Source of the DNA: Platanthera guangdongensis
Taxonomy: Eukaryota > Streptophyta > Magnoliopsida > Asparagales > Orchidaceae
Length of the DNA stretch: 64,000 nt
Assembly: GCA_039583875.1 (NCBI GenBank)
Contig: CM077166.1
Span: forward strand, 95,202,094 to 95,266,093
Direction of reading: 5' to 3'
The position numbers and the translations under genes were made by a program. How positions within the stretch are numbered: position 1 is the first letter of the stretch; each line of letters starts with the position of its first letter. Below the pieces are notes generated by a model. It had not been told where the DNA came from. It was given only the letters and a program-made list of their open reading frames with translations, and did not search any database. Shown one piece after another: positions 1-12,426 of the stretch.

Positions 1-110
1 AAGAATACAGTAATGACCGCGACATAACTTCGAACTCACGTGGAAAATTTGCTGCCACTTCACCATTTCGGAGATCGTGCTTAGAGCCTGCGGCGTGGCG
101 ACCCGACCAT

Positions 111-172
111 TGCTTGGGCGAGAGCAGTACTGGGATGTGTGACCTACTGGGAAGTCCTCGTGTTGCAGACAT
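111..172 (+). pseudogene. 5S rRNA-like copy, 3' half only
   Basis: Only the last ~62 nt of the 5S gene are present, from TGCTTGGGCGAGAG through GGGAAGTCCTCGTGTTGCA. The 5' half and the adjoining ~half spacer are missing; the join falls at the shared word TTGC between spacer and gene. The same truncated copy occurs at 18348-18409, so the deletion predates the large duplication. It lacks box A and cannot be a working gene. Confidence 0.8.
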
Positions 173-788
173 TTTTTCCCCTCGACTGCTTGAATCCCCA
201 TTTTTACCAGTGGAAAACATGCTCTCTCTATGAACGCATGCCCGAGGTTACCTTCAACATGTGCTGGGCTGATTTTTCGGAATCAACAGAACAGCTATGC
301 ATCCTTAACATCCATCACATGCGATGAGTAGGAATTCAAATGAAAGGTGCGTCTTAGTTTCCAAATGCAAGGCCCTTCAAACGGCCATAACTTTTGATCA
401 GATCATCTGATTTTCACACATAATACAATTTTGAAAAGCTCCCAGAGTTGTCCATCCACTGTCGAATGGGTGAACCTGTTCGAGCTCGTTCCGCGACCTC
501 AGATTGTGCATATTCAACTTTGTTTAATGACCGCGACATAATTCAGGAAACACTTCCAAGAATATAGTAATGACTGCGACATAACTTCACACTCAAGCGG
601 CAAAATCACCGCCACTTCCCCATTTTGGAGATCAAACGTAGAGGCGGCGGCATGCAGACGCAGTCGTTGCCGTGCATAAAAAATTGAGCCGCCAAAATTG
701 CTTAATACGAATGAAAACGGAGCCCGCAAACCGAATGAATTCGAGTCAGAAATCTTGTATTAAATAAAATGTGCCAGACTATTCCGAC

Positions 789-908
789 ATGTGCGACCAG
801 ACCAGCACATGAGCACCAGATCCAATCAGAACATCGCAGATAAGCGTGCATGGGAGAGAGTAGTATTGGGAAGAGTGACCTCCTGGGAAGTCCTTGTGTT
901 GCACTCAT
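789..908 (+). rRNA. 5S rRNA-like gene, full length, degenerate
   Basis: Aligns end to end (120 nt) with plant 5S rRNA, from GTGCGACCAGACCAGCA to GGGAAGTCCTTGTGTTGCAC. It carries family-wide departures from the plant consensus (GACCAG for GATCAT; CACCAGATCC for CACCGGATCC) plus private changes in the internal promoter (CATGGGAGAGAG for CTTGGGCGAGAG). A T run follows. Probably not producing functional rRNA. Its duplicate is 19026-19145. Confidence 0.8.
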
Positions 909-1038
909 TTTTGGCCGCTCGGCTGCATGAACTCCCATTTTTACCTTCAGTGAACGCGCTCTCTCGATGAATGAGTCCCCGAGGGTACCGCCCACATGGT
1001 CTTTGCGGAATTTTTGGAATCAACAGAAGGGGCACGCG

Positions 1039-1043
1039 GCCAT
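1039..1043. repeat. Left target-site duplication of element A (copy 1), GCCAT
   Basis: GCCAT precedes the LTR start TGATGG. The same five bases follow the right LTR of the intact copy at 35285-35289, and the flanking 5S spacer would read continuously without the insert. Confidence 0.75.
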
Positions 1044-2695
1044 TGATGGATAAAATTTACGATTACATATCTCTAAAGTCCACAAACTATAGTTAAGAGC
1101 ACCTATCATTCATAGCATAGGATATTTAAGAATATCAAGTGTCATATTCTTTCGGGTCTGTTGAGTACTTCTACTCACGTGAATTTATATTATTTTATCA
1201 AATATTAAAATTTGAGAATAAAAAGAGGAATTTGTAAAAGGAAAAAGCTAGCGCTTGATCTGAAATCCCGTTGGATTTACATAAACTTTCATGGTATGAT
1301 AAAAGATACATGTTATTATTAGTTACTTTGACTTTGGAGGTTCCTAAAATACAAAAGCATCTCTCTCGAGCTCATGCTTTTGACTAACCTTAGTTTGATC
1401 GATAAGACCCCTCGGCCTGTCAAAACCACTAAGCATGTCATAGGCGATGAACCCCACTATTGGTTTTGACTCAAATCCGGAAGATTTATGTCGTCCTCTC
1501 TCGAGTAGTGCATGCAACTCCTTTTATCTTTGAGCGATCTACTCATATCTACAACCTCTCAGTCATTTAAGATACAGATATAGGATTGAAGAACATATCC
1601 GTGAAATATGAATTCGACACAAAATAATTCAAATATAAATCGATATCTAGCAAAATAGAGAACTTGACCATTTAAATAAAAATATAGAAAGCTTTATATC
1701 ATCCAACGTTCATCATGATCAAGTGCTATATATAGATTAGCTACACCTCATAATGAAAGAACTACAAAAGAAAGAAAAGAGAAACATAATTCGAAAGGGA
1801 AGAAGACTTGAATTGAAAATAACGAAAAGAAAAGTTAAGCTAGGAAATGAAAGTTTCATAAAACCAGTAGAATAAACCTAATCTAAAGTAGAAAAAGCTA
1901 CTCCAAGTCTTCCAACCTGTGCTCTGAATTTTTCTGGAATTTATAGGCAAAGTTGTTGGTAGTCACGCCTCTAGGTCATGCCCGTGACCTAGGGCTTGTA
2001 ATGCTCGGAAACCGCTGTCTTGAAATCCCGGGAATGTTGGCGAGAAACTGCCAAAATATGTTAAATTGATAGTCATGCCCCTAGGTCACGCCCGTGACCT
2101 AGGGCGTGTCTAGTCTGTTATAGGAAACAGCGAGAAGGAGAAATGGCAGGAGTCAATCTGTCGGTTGCTGGACGGGTCACGCCATAGGTCACACCTGTGA
2201 CCTAGGGCATGTAGGCTTGAACGGTTTGCAACGGAAACTACTGATTGAGGCTGAGTAATGTCGGGGAGTAACGCCCATGGTCACGCCCATGTCCAGGGCG
2301 TATAACCCATAACCGACGTGCGTTGTGAATCTGGAGCTCCTGGTGGCGCACACCCCGTGTAGTATGGTCATGCCCAAGTTACGCCCGTGATATTTGGGCG
2401 TGTAATTTTAATTAACGTGGAATGGCAACAGATCAACACTTGGAGGTCAAGGCCCGTGTCTATGGTCACTCCCCTAGTCACACCCGTGACAGGGGCGTGT
2501 ACTAGTGAAAAATTTGGCTTTTCTCAAGATTTTCTCCGGATCAATCCTGTCAGCTCCAAATTGCTATTGGCAGCCTAGATTAAACTAAATATAGAAAAAG
2601 AAAGGAATTAAAGTAAATATTAATATAAAACTAAATAGAAATTAATTATTTATTATCTAAAGGTTATATTAAAATACTATAAATATTGACTTATA
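1044..2695 (-). repeat. Element A copy 1, 3' LTR (left)
   Basis: Starts TGATGG after the GCCAT duplication and ends at GACTTATA, next to a polypurine tract. About 1.65 kb, matching 19281-20926 and, more weakly, 33665-35284. Positions 1957-2495 hold a cluster of palindromes built on GGTCACGCCCGTGACC; the best, 2079-2104, has 12-bp perfect arms and a 2-nt loop. Confidence 0.8.
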
Positions 2696-2714
2696 AAATA
2701 CCCCAATACTTAAG
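2696..2714 (-). other. Polypurine tract of element A, copy 1
   Basis: Read on the minus strand: CTTAAGTATTGGGGTATTT, directly before the 3' LTR. Typical of the G-rich tract that primes plus-strand synthesis in plant Ty3 elements. Confidence 0.6.
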
Positions 2715-3206
2715 CTTTTGCTATTTCACAACAAAAAATAAAAAGTATTTATAAGAAATTAACATAATTTTTAATTAAACTAAACTTTGATTAGATCAAA
2801 AGTAAGTTCAAAATAAATTTTATGAATTCAAAAATTAAGTCCTAAAATATGAAATTAAAATATAAGAGTAAAATATTTAACTAAAATTTCTCGAGCAAAA
2901 TAATTAGCGTTCAAAATTGAGTAGCTAAGCAACAAAGTTAGATTAGAATTATTAACACCTTTAACCAAAAAGAGACTTGAAGGAAATATTTAAATTACTA
3001 CTTATGTTATCTTAGTATTTAATTTTTGTCTAAAACAATTATATCGGCTACAAAGTTTAGGGAAAAAGGAATTTGAAGAGGTTTTTTATTTGAGGTGATG
3101 ATTTTCATATTCTCACCCCATGCATTTTTTTTCTTGTCGTCGATATTTGCATATGTTTAATAAGAAAATTATGAATTTTGTCCTCTCATTTTCCATTACA
3201 TATTCA

Positions 3207-3327
<121 letters not shown>

Positions 3328-3565
3328 TTTTTCTTTTTCAAAGCAAAAACAAATGGGAGTAATGAATTTTATCCTCTTACTCCAACTTTTAGTTATGGGA
3401 TTTCATATGTGTACCAAGGAATGCTTGATTTCCATGACATATGATCTAACAATAAAAAATGCATATGTTTACCAAGGGATAAAGAAATTTATCCTCTTAT
3501 CCCCATGACATATGATCTAACAATAAAAATAAAAACAATGAAAAGGCTTACAGAATTTAGATTTA

Positions 3566-3694
3566 GGATTCTTTTAGGAGGACTTATTTTCACCAGTCAA
3601 GCGGTTACGACCGCATGAACGGGACCTTAAATATGGTCCGTTCATGCGATCGTAACCGCTTGACCGGTGAAAATATGTCCTCCGAAACGGAGCC
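3566..3694. mobile_element. 129-bp foldback MITE, copy 1
   Basis: Almost the whole segment is one inverted repeat: the left arm reads AGCGGTTACGACCGCATGAAC and the right arm is its near-perfect complement, with a short AT loop. The right end AAACGGAGCC is followed by TAA. The left end is mutated here but is clean in the duplicate (21728-21856), where TAA flanks both sides. A 3-bp TAA duplication and GGC-type ends suggest a PIF/Harbinger (Tourist-like) MITE; that family call is inference. Confidence 0.7.
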
Positions 3695-4824
3695 TAAATT
3701 AAAAAATTAGAGAGCAACTATAATAAATTAAGTTTTCCTAAGAATCTTAAAGCGTAAAGTGAGTATAATTAAAATCTAAAAATTGTTAATCTAACTACCA
3801 CAAAATTGAAACTATTTAAAATAAAAGAGAAAAAGTGCTAAATAAATAACTCTAAACAAATTAGAATCATAAAATATTTCTTAAGATTAAATCACCTAAA
3901 AATTTAATTTAACAAACTATGATAAAATAAAAGAGTAGCAAATAAAAAATTATAAAAATTCTTATAAATAAACTAAAAATAAATTTCAGAAAATAAAAAA
4001 AACTAAGCAAGGTGTTTATTATATTTTTGGGTTTTTAAATTTTTTTTTTTTAATACTTGGACTTCCCAAGACTACCCAGTAACGGCTCGCAAGGTACTAT
4101 GCGGTTTTGTGGGATGAAAGCCTAACACGGCCGTTTCCAAGAAATTAAAATTTTAGACTTTCTAATTGTTTTGCTTTTTTTAATTTTAACTAAAAAACAA
4201 CAATATTATTTAATAAAAATAACAATAATAGATCCCAACCCCATACTTAAAAATAAACATTGTCCAAAATTTTATATGCTAAGTAGAAGTGGGGAAACAA
4301 AACCAAAAGAAATGCAAAAATTAAAAAAATAAGCAATGGATGTCTCCCAAGTACTCTTCTCTTTTTGTCGTCTTTAAGCTATACGGTTATTGTTAGGAGA
4401 AAGGAAAATAAAAATTGAAATTAATGGTCAACTCCCTTAATTCTGTTTTGGCGAATGTGCCGAAGTTGGTCGCCCGGGTACACCTCCGCTTAATTCTTGA
4501 ATATTCACCTTGCCTTTGACTTGAAAATGTAAATTCAAGTCACCTATATATACCAGAGGTGATTTTAATTTTCATAGAGGAGCGACAAATGGAACGTTAA
4601 TGACGTTGGATTGCAGCGACTTATCTTCTACACGAAAATCATTAGAACAATAAAAATAAAAAATAAACGTGTCAGAAACAATTTCACAAGGAGGAGAGTC
4701 GTGTAAAAGAAAATGATCAAGCTACAGTTGTGTATTTTCGAAAATGTTATTGTTATCCAAAAATTGATTTAAAATAAAATCATCGAACGCATTGTAAGGC
4801 CTCCATTAGTCATATGGAATATAA

Positions 4825-6398
4825 TGTTGGGTCCTGCTGGGACCCCACACCATATTTCACAAACAAACGACGGAATTACATATGCATATCAAAATCACGT
4901 TCTACTCGCATCCTAGCGCAGAGCATTCTAGCAAAAGTGTTTTAAGTTGTAAGAACTCAACAGAATGAATGTCCACTAAATATATAAACCACACATTTAT
5001 ATATGTCACCAGGAATGTATACATTTACACAAACGCTCAAGGCTTTAAGGCCTTACATGTTTCTCTTTTACAAAATATGGCTTCATACATCGGCACACAG
5101 GCCGGCCACACATGAAATCCAAGACTTAGCATAGCCTTCAAGGGCCTTTAAGCAGCAAGGGCTTCAATCCTCTCAATCCAATTCAGCTCATCAGCACCTG
5201 CAGTTGGAAATTCACCCCAAGAGTGGTAAACAAAGCAACTGTGAGCATTAACTGACCAATTATAATGACCCTACCCTTTACCCGGGGCAGTGGTTCCTTC
5301 CCTATATGCATCACAATCACAATATATATCTATATCACAAAAAGTTCTTTCACGCACAACAGCACAAACGCCGGCCTCCGCCAGATGCTCCGTGCACGCA
5401 TGACACATTACGGTGTACCAGACTCCTTGGCACCACCACCGATCAGAGGTCTTTAACTTGTTGGCTGGGCGGTCCTAGTATACCAATACGCATGTTGGGG
5501 ACATTTCGTCCATCCACTCAGAGGTGCTAACCTCACAGCAAACTTGAGCATTTAAATCGACCCACCACTCTGGTGTGACAAGCCGGGTCAGATCCTCATA
5601 CGCCCATGCATTGCCACCAATCGATCTCTCACAACATAGGTCCACGTCAGCCTTTTCCCGTTGCTCAAATCGTCAATAGTGCAGATCTTGATGCAGGTCG
5701 GCTTTCCCTTCCCTGCTCAGCACACAGCTTTCGCAGAGCTGCTTTCCAATCTATTCCTGTTCAACACACCCAAGACAAGTGCTTATACAAAGCTTTTAAA
5801 GGTTTCACAATTCACAGGCATCCATAAAATACACGGAGTCTTCTCCGGTTCACGACATAAACATCACCAATCCAGACTAACCGTCCGGATGGGCTTCGCA
5901 TAGCATTCCTATGCCGTACTACATATTTTCGACTCTAGATGTATACTCAACCGGGGATATTAACTATCAACCCACTGGAATCACTTACGCTTTCCACCTC
6001 TTGGTGGAGGATTCCATGCTTATGCATAACGAAGGACTTTACTTGTCCAAGAAGGAGATCGTTACCCTTGACGATATCTTTAGAGCCATGAAACTCTAGC
6101 TAGATGGAAATTAGCGCTACGGCCTTGCCTCCACGAATCTAAACTCAGATCTCGATTCGAAACTCTGAAGCTACTCCGACAGCCGGATTTCTTCTCCTTC
6201 TTCCCTTCCTTCACCTTCTCCCTCTATATCTCTTTAGAAAGAGAAAAGCTAAGGATGAATGAGAGTTCATTCTTCCATCCACGGTTTTATAACAGCAGGG
6301 AAGGTCCTGGACCCTTAGATCCTCGAAGTTGAAGTAAAAGAACAGCCACAATTTGCCCAGAAATATCTATTTTTTGGCTGACACGGCTTGTGACACGC
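4825..6398 (-). mobile_element. E segment, copy 1: LTR-like sequence of another Ty3 family, interrupted by B
   Basis: Starts TGTTGGGTCCTGC and runs into the left LTR of B. In the duplicate the sequence resumes beyond B and ends GGGGTGTTACA at 32706, so on the minus strand E begins TGTAACACCCC and ends CCCAACA, as many plant chromovirus LTRs do. Total length in the intact copy is about 2.05 kb. No clear 5-bp duplication was found at its borders, so a solo LTR is likely but not proven. There is no reading frame of note. Confidence 0.5.
6394..6398. repeat. Left target-site duplication of element B (copy 1), CACGC
   Basis: CACGC directly precedes the LTR start. The matching right-hand copy is preserved only in the duplicate (32229-32233). 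Confidence 0.7.
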
Positions 6399-8024
6399 TA
6401 ATGCGCTGGCGGTAAGATTACCGTTCGTGACCGAGTAATAAACGGGAGTAGTAGCTTCCCCAAGTATTGATCTCACGTGGAGTTCAAGTAGGGAGCATGG
6501 ATTCAGCTTTCAGAGAAATGAATGAAAGTGCTAAGTAAAAACGAGGGGTTGATTTTGTGTTTCCTACACTAAGCAACAATAATCTAGTGTGGGTCGCCGT
6601 CACCACGTCGCCAAGGTGAATTACTCCAAAGAGTAATAGAGGAGACAAACAAACTATTAACGGTCGTAAACACCTCTTCGCATCGTGCACTTCTAGCACT
6701 CGCTAGAATGGTTCAAGCACAACTTTCTCTAACAAATATGAAGCTCATCTACCCACATCATGATCAAGAAATCACCACACAAAACCATAACAAGACCTTG
6801 AGCAAGACACGGTCATTAAACCTCAAGCATACTAGCACAAGTTCAGGTTATAGAAAATCCAAGAAAAGAGGGGGTGAAACACAACTAAGCACTCGAAGGA
6901 TCTCCAAGCTATTCACGGCTGGAAGTGAGGGTTGTCGAGCCTCATCCTAGCTCGGTCTTTGGAAGGTATCTAGGATCCCGAAGGGCTATCACTTCCTTCT
7001 TCACACCCATCTTCTTCGTGTTGTGGTCGCTGACTCGGATCAGAGCAAAATGCTTCACAAGTTCGTCAACTAAGAACTCAAACAGTAGCTTGGAAGTCAG
7101 TAATGGCGATGGTGGTCGGAGACAAAGCTTTAGCAAGTTCTTTGGAGGAGAATGGGTGGCCAGATCAACCCTCCAAGTAGGAGAGAGAAAATGATGGGTA
7201 AAGCGATGAGTTCCTGCTCAATGGGGTGGAAATGGCGGGGGAAAACAGAGATATCCCGGTAAAGAAGAAATCTGTGGCTTAAATAGTAAAAGTCAGAAAA
7301 AATGGTCACGCACGGTCTGGCGCACGACCGTGCATGAACCATGCGATATTAATATCCAGAAAACTCTTGAGGAAGAAGAAGTGTTGACCTGTGTGTTTCC
7401 TTCGCGCACGGGCGATCCACCCGTGCTTGAAGTAATTCGCACAGGTAACGACATATAGCTTAAATTGCAGGCAACCGGGTATAATCGCACGTGTTATTAG
7501 CACACGGGTGCTTCCGCCCGTGCTTGAATCAGACGCACGACCAAACACAGAACAGAGTAAAACCAGAAGGCTACAAGAAAACCGTGTGTTTCCTTCGCGC
7601 ACTGTTCCGAAGAAACCGTGCGTGAAGCAATCATACGGGCCGGTCAATCTTCCAAAATAATCTGTAGAAAATGCACGACAGAAACAAATCACGCGCCAAG
7701 AAAACGCACGACCGTGCATTTTCCACGATTAAGAATTTTGAAGTGGGGAAAACTGACCACTAGCACACAATAAAAACTCAAAAAGGAGGACCCTCCAGCA
7801 ATCAACAAAATGCAATAAAAACTACTGGAACGAGACCTGGGGAGCACAAAGTGCATACCGCCAGCAATCGAATGCGCAATTGAGCACCCATGTGCTAGAA
7901 AAGGGCACTCAAAGTTAAATGAGTAGGAACTAAATATCAATGAAAACAACCGAAAAGTGAAGTGCAAAGTCATGAAAACCAGCCCAAATGAGTCCGCAAA
8001 ACCCTATATAAACGAGAGTCATCA
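6399..8024 (-). repeat. Element B copy 1, 3' LTR (left)
   Basis: 1626 bp; + strand starts TAATGCGCTGG (TGATGCGCTGG at the other LTR) and ends CATCA. Positions 7305-7720 carry clustered palindromes on the words GCACGGGCG and CCCGTGC. Confidence 0.85.
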
Positions 8025-10051
8025 CAGCCCCAAACTTACCTATTTGCACGTACCGAGCAAAGAAGATCCTTGCAGACTAGAAAAAGAACTAACTAACACA
8101 GTAATTATGATCCGGAGTACCAAGAGAAGTCGCACCCTCGAGGGCGTTAAATTATAGTAGTGAAAATTTCTAAGCATACAAAATAATTTATACATTTCAG
8201 CCTGCGTAACAAAAATTCTATGACTACTCAATAACTGAATCACAGTGAATCCTCCTTTCACGCATAGGGAGAAAATAGATTAACCTCTAAGGAGAGTATT
8301 GCCAAAGATCGGGATTCAGGACAACCTCTAAAGGAGTCCACCAATGTCGGTGACCATGTGCTTGCCCGTTGGCACTATCTCCACAGGACTAGTTTGCTTT
8401 AAGCGTGAGTCCGTAGGAATTCGGGTAGTATTTGGGCTTGTGTTAAGGCGAGGTAATCAAGGATAAAAATGAAGGCTACACACAAAACACAACTGAGCTA
8501 GCACAAAAAGAGTATATCCGCTACCCACAAAACATGCGGGTACACCACACCCCAAGACTTAATTTTTAAAATACACTTGTGCGTACCGCCTACTCCAAAA
8601 AATATATTAACTCAAATCAGATTTTCAGTTATACTTTTCCTTTCTCTTTTTCATTCTTTTTCAAATTTTCTTTTTCTAAATTTTATTCTTAATTCTTCTT
8701 TTTCTTTTACACAATTCTAGCAAATAAATTCATGGGAGCACAATTTAAAATTTCCCAAAGAACAACACCGCATCAACACCCCATCCTGAAATTAAAAAAC
8801 ATTAAAGCTAGACTTGGTTGTGTGACTAGGGTCGGTTACTAGGCTTTGGTGAAATAAAAGTGGAGGTGAATCAAAGGAGGGGTAGACACAACGGGGCTAG
8901 CGAGGATAAGATGTTAGGAATGAGTTCAAAGCTCAACTGGCCAAAATGATGCCCTACATCATGCTCATGCTTAACTAACCATGCACCAATGCTTCGAGAG
9001 TAGCATTTGGCAAGTTATTAGCCAACGAGAAAGACTATTCATCCTCCAGACTCGAGCAATACGAATCTAACGGCTGTCTACACACATCTCGAAGATACCG
9101 TCAGATTCACAGCGGATTCAGCAATTTTTGAGTAGAATAAAAAGAAATTATGCAATTAGAAAAGTATAAAACTAGAAGCATGCAGAAAAATTAATTCTAC
9201 TCTAATTTCTACACGAGATGGGAGCACTCGACAAGGAGCACAGCAAGGTCAACATTTTACCCCGTCTCACAATCCCATGTTAGCAAGGTAATTTTCCTAA
9301 ATCTAACGAAAGAAATAAGTTTGACTCGCCGTACTCAAAAAGTTAAGTACGTGCTCATGTGGGTGCAATGATGCGCAATGCAATGAAATAAACAAATAAA
9401 TTTAAAACAACTACTGGTATGCAAATGAAGTGCATGTGCAAAAGTAACATCGACAAGCTCTGCCCTAGACTTAATCTAAGAAGCACATCAAAATATATTG
9501 AAGTTAAAATCAAAATGAGATAAGGGGAGAAGTTACCCAATGCCCAGAAGATGAGCATACCAGAAGATTGGCTTTAAACTTGATCAATAAGCCCACGACC
9601 CAGGGAAAATCACCTACAAGAAGCACATCTCCAACCAAGCAAATAATAAGCATGCACTCTCAAAAAGCTAAACAAACAAATTAAACACAGCTAAATTTTG
9701 TTGTCTCCCAGAATCCCTTTTCTTTACAGTCCTTAAGGTGGACTAAATACCTTTATTAAAAGTTTTATAAAATGTTCAGGTAGCAAAAGTTTAATATACA
9801 TAGAAAGACAATTCAAAGTCAAACACAGCATTAAGCAAATAAAGTGCTAGCAGCAACAACACATGGAGACGGCCCCGGGGATCCCTCACTTTTCAGCTAA
9901 ACGCCGATTCATGATAAATCCCTTCAGATATGCGAGATGAGGAAGAGGGGAGAGCTTTAGGGCCCAAGAAAGACAAGTCTCCCTTGCCCCTACACTCCTC
10001 CATCCCGCGCCTGCGGGCAAAACTCCGCACTTTGCGCAGAAGAAACTCCTT
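8025..10051 (-). other. Non-coding 3' interior of element B, copy 1
   Basis: About 2 kb between the polypurine tract (8025-8041, minus strand AGGTAAGTTTGGGGCTG) and the end of the gag-protease frame. AT-rich, with pyrimidine-rich stretches near 8640-8700. No reading frame with family resemblance was seen. The equivalent of pol is missing here. Confidence 0.6.
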
Positions 10052-12402
10052 TCATTTTAATTCCATAGAAGAGGAGCGCCTGGGCGGTAAGGTCACACCC
10101 GTCACTTCAACAGCTAGATTAACATCCAAAACTGGGGGCATCCTTTCTTCACCCGCTGAGGGTGAAAGATCAGCCCATGTTACCTGTTTCATAGTTTTAC
10201 AGAATTTGGCTAAACAAATTACAGTTTTTAAATCGAAATTCTGCACGCCCACATCCGGCGTGCAAAGCACATCCATCTTTGCAGCAGCATTATGCATCAC
10301 ATCAAGGACCTATGTCACTTCTTTCCCTTTAGTTGTCATTGGCATTTCAAAAACTTCATCAACATGTTCTTGTCTCGTCGATTGAAAATCTTCTTTAACA
10401 CCACTAGAAACATCATTAGATGACACGATAGTTAAGTTCACTGGTTTTACGAGGTCAACAAAATTTAATTAAGGAGCTGAAGGTGGTAAAGGTGCATTAA
10501 CTTTGGGCATAACAGTGACGCCCCTAGCACCAAAATACAACGTCGCCTCATTGGCTTTAAGGAAGGGGACCCCAAGGATGGGTTTTGACTTGTTACCCCT
10601 GGGTCCAAGCACCAAAAAGTCTATGAAGACAGCCGCCCCATTCAAAACCACTTCTACACCGTTCACCTCTCCATTGGTCTCAACCACAGATCCATCAGCT
10701 AGCATTAAGGATTTCCTTCCATCGTATTCGATATTCAAATTCATCTTTTCAACATCTTGCAAATCAAGAATGTTGCAAGATGAACAAGATCACATAGCGC
10801 TAGAGTTTCTATGGCATTAATCTCACATTTAACAGTCGTTTCACAGGCATTACATTCATCCACATCCTCAACACCCCTCCCCTGCTCATAGGGATTTTTC
10901 TCTGTGTTGCTAGGAAGAGTGTTGCGGGTGCGCTCAGAAAATACGTGGGCCAATTATCCCAATTGCATTTCCAAATTCCTCATAGAAGCAGAATGAGTAG
11001 CAATATTCGACTGGGCCATTTCAACAAACTTTTCCATCATCTTCTCTAACGCGCTCTTGCGCGTCCCTTGCAAATTCTGATTATAACTAGGCTGAGACGG
11101 TCGCGGCTGGCTACCAGAATCTTGAGCATCGAATTGATGCTGGCCCCCCTACCATCTTTGACCAGGCGCGTTTTGGTTCCACGATAAATTAGGATGGTTT
11201 CTCGCGTTAGTGTTATAAGTATTATTGTAAAGCACAACATGATTTTGATTATTTATAAAATTAACATTTTCTTCACAAGCCATACCTGCCTGGTCAACAA
11301 ACAGCTCACTCGCGGGGCACTCATAAGCGTGGTGGCTAGAGTTACCACAACCCTGGCACAATATGCTCATCACAGGGGCAGGCAGTGGGGTCGATCGGGT
11401 CAACATCATCTTTCCATCCAAGGCAAGATGGCTCGATTCGGCGTTCAGCCCCACTGCATTTACATCAAACAAATTTCTCGGCCCTCTAGGAGCATTCCTG
11501 CCCGCTGTCCAGTATGTGCTGTGGGAGGCCGTGTATTTAAGGAGTCTCAATGTTTCCTCAGGAGATAAGTTCATGATCGTTCCACCCGCCGCCGCATCGA
11601 TCATTGACCTAAAATTTGGCTCAATGGCGAAATAAAATATCTCCACCAAATTCCAAGGCTCACAGTCGTGTTGAGGACAATGACGCTACAGTTCGACAAA
11701 TCTCTCCCATGCCTCAGAAAGAGTTTCTTGATCCAGCTGTCTGAACGTGGCTATTTCCCTGCAAGCATTAACAATTTTATCAATAGGATGAAACTTAGCC
11801 AAAAACATTGAAGATGATGCTTTCCAGGTGGCAGCGGTGACAGGCGCGATCGTATGCAGCCACGTCTTGGCCATATCCCTTAGTGAAAAAGGGAACAACT
11901 TTAGTTTCACAACTTCATCTGCAATGCCCGCATAGCGGAATGTACCGCATATCTCAGAAAACTCAGCCAAATGTAGTTGAGGATCCTCGCTCGGCAGACC
12001 TGAGTACTATGTATTGTTCCTAATCATATTCAAAATCACAGGCTTGATCTCAAAATGATTATTGGCTATGGTTGGCCCGAACCCTGGATAAACACTCCCC
12101 ACTATAGGGGTAGTGAAATCTCGCATTGTCCTAATGTGAGGCTGGGCCACATCCTGGTTCTCAACGATCTATTCCCCTTGGCCATTTCCCAAATGGTCCA
12201 AGTCATCCGTCCTTCCCTCAGCTGCAGCAGCGCGCAAGCAAGCTCTCCTCGCTCGTGTAGTCTCAGGATCAACACCCAAATCTTCGCCCCTTCCACCAGA
12301 GATCAGATCTGTTATACAACACTCACAAAAAGAAAACACTAAAAACACCAAAATACTCTCAAACTTTTCCCAAAAGAAACAAAATCCACACAACAGTTGC
12401 AC
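10052..12402 (-). pseudogene. gag: gag-protease pseudogene of element B, copy 1
   Basis: Remnant of one frame encoding a Ty3-type capsid ([14 protein letters not shown] near 11880, [16 protein letters not shown] near 11720), a CCHC zinc knuckle CQGCGNSSHHAYEC near 11320-11360, and a retropepsin-like part (10469-10762). It is broken by stops: TAG at about 12169, TAG at 11686-11688 (after WERFVEL) and TAG at about 11149 (after GQRW). A 1-nt deletion at about 10783-10789 removes the catalytic DSG of the protease. The frame after the protease continues to about 10052 with a conserved ~140-aa tail of unknown role. It follows the primer site directly, as expected of a retroelement leader. The true initiation codon is not evident. 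Confidence 0.8.
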
Positions 12403-12420
12403 TCCCCGGCAACCGAGTCA
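12403..12420 (-). other. Primer-binding site, element B copy 1
   Basis: Minus strand TGACTCGGTTGCCGGGGA. Resembles the complement of the 3' end of plant tRNA-Asp (TGGCGCCGTTGCCGGGGA). Six nt separate it from the LTR at 12427. Confidence 0.7.
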
Positions 12421-12426
12421 AAAATT

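Larger units (their letters stand above)
1..1038. repeat. 5S rDNA-derived tandem repeat block 1
   Basis: Two consecutive units of the 5S-derived satellite: spacer, a truncated 5S (111-172), spacer, and a full-length 5S-like copy (789-908). The spacer has recognisable landmarks shared by every block of the window: a TTAAATAAAAT box about 28 nt before each 5S copy, a T run just after it, and the words GGAATCAACAGAACGGGCA and CTTCAAACGGCCATAAC further on. The block stops where element A begins, at the GCCAT target duplication 1039-1043. It is repeated at 18239-19275 with about 95% identity by eye. Confidence 0.85.

Noticed and set aside
5265..6099. Several overlapping 60-80-aa frames, repeated at 23434-24268
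   Set aside because: Lie in the LTR-like E segment in different frames, with different lengths in the duplicate; no domain.
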